A stretch of DNA of 12,228 bases from JALUZX01 sp964561605 (GTDB lineage Bacteria; Planctomycetota; UBA1135; JALUZX01). The DNA lies in contig CAZLQD010000052.1 in NCBI GenBank assembly GCA_964561605.1, positions 1 to 12,228 of the forward strand, in the 5' to 3' direction. Positions within the stretch are counted from its first letter, which is position 1, and each line of letters begins with the position of its first letter. Position numbers and translations under genes: made by a program. The notes beneath the pieces were generated by a model. That model saw nothing but the letters and a program-made list of their open reading frames with translations, did no database searches and was not told the origin of the DNA. Below, one piece after another: positions 12,211-12,228 of the stretch.

Positions 12211-12228
12211 GGGATGTGGGTGTGTGAG

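Larger units (their letters stand above)
11635..12228. repeat. Structured palindromic repeat array (about 2.5 units), running off the right edge
   Basis: This is nearly 0.6 kb without a convincing gene. Unit 1 begins at 11642, unit 2 at 11861 and unit 3 at 12042. The order in units 1 and 2 is CGTCT; hairpin 1; arm P (GCCGGCCGGGGCTGACG); an A8-containing loop; arm Q (CGTTAGCCCCTGCCGGC); hairpin 2; GACGTCAGGGGGGTGGG; a T8-T9/G7-G9 run; CGGGGTTGTWGCCACTCCCC. Arms P and Q in unit 2 (11895-11911 and 11925-11941) form a 17-bp stem with one mismatch and one wobble. Unit 1 is longer by two extra CGYTAGTCCCTGC copies. Frames through the block are low-complexity products of the repeats. A similar style of CGTTAGC/GCTAACG palindrome is, as I recall, frequent between genes in planctomycetes. 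That recollection is not a database result. Confidence 0.85.

Noticed and set aside
11635..12228. Integron cassette array (attC sites)
   Set aside because: CGTTAGC/GCTAACG looks superficially like attC cores, but GTTAGCC does not fit GTTRRRY, there are no cassette genes between sites, and no integrase is visible.
11635..12228. CRISPR array
   Set aside because: No regular short repeats with unique spacers of constant length and no cas genes. The variable segments are self-complementary hairpins.
1..12228. tRNA or rRNA genes
   Set aside because: No cloverleaf with conserved T-loop bases and no rRNA-like segment was recognised by eye. A covariance-model scan would settle this.

Overview
The window is GC-rich, gene-dense bacterial chromosome with ten recognisable protein genes. 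The first eight, from the left edge to about 8.43 kb, all read on the minus strand. Two plus-strand genes and a repeat block fill the right third. Elaborate secreted proteins, a lipoprotein hydrolase with an Ig-like domain, an Elongator-type Elp3 and arrays of CGTTAGC/GCTAACG palindromes suggest a planctomycete-like bacterium. This is an inference from gene style, not from a marker gene.

Layout, left to right. At 1-569 (-) is the N-terminal part of a secreted M1-type metallopeptidase, cut by the window edge. At 760-1812 (-) is a membrane polyferredoxin of the NapH/NosR/CcoG type. At 1928-2992 (-) is a lipoprotein with an Ig-like domain and an SGNH-like hydrolase domain. At 3145-6591 (-) is a compact ABC importer operon of the molybdate/tungstate (ModABC/WtpABC) class, read as binding protein 2, binding protein 1, permease, ATPase. 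It has two stop/start overlaps of four bases and a 14-base gap. Immediately upstream, at 6713-7072 (-), is an ArsR-family repressor with a Cys-x-Cys metal site. A small RRM RNA-binding protein is at 7191-7481 (-).

At 7704-8432 (-) is a SAM methyltransferase with features of Trm9/ALKBH8. It diverges from an Elp3 homologue (8456-10075, +) across only 23 bases, which contain one AT-rich box placed symmetrically between the two ATGs. Elp3 and Trm9 act in sequence on the tRNA wobble uridine in eukaryotes (cm5U, then mcm5U), so this pair may be a bacterial version of that pathway.

At 10436-11557 (+) is a secreted, Tyr-rich protein of unknown function, closed by a strong intrinsic terminator. From about 11635 to the right edge there is no convincing gene. 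The block holds about 0.6 kb of repeats, two and a half units, in which conserved flanks enclose hairpins whose arms differ in sequence between units yet stay complementary. That pattern indicates selection on structure.

The three most interesting items are the Elp3/Trm9-like pair with its shared promoter, the ArsR-linked importer whose two binding proteins carry cysteines at the predicted ligand loops, and the structured repeat array.
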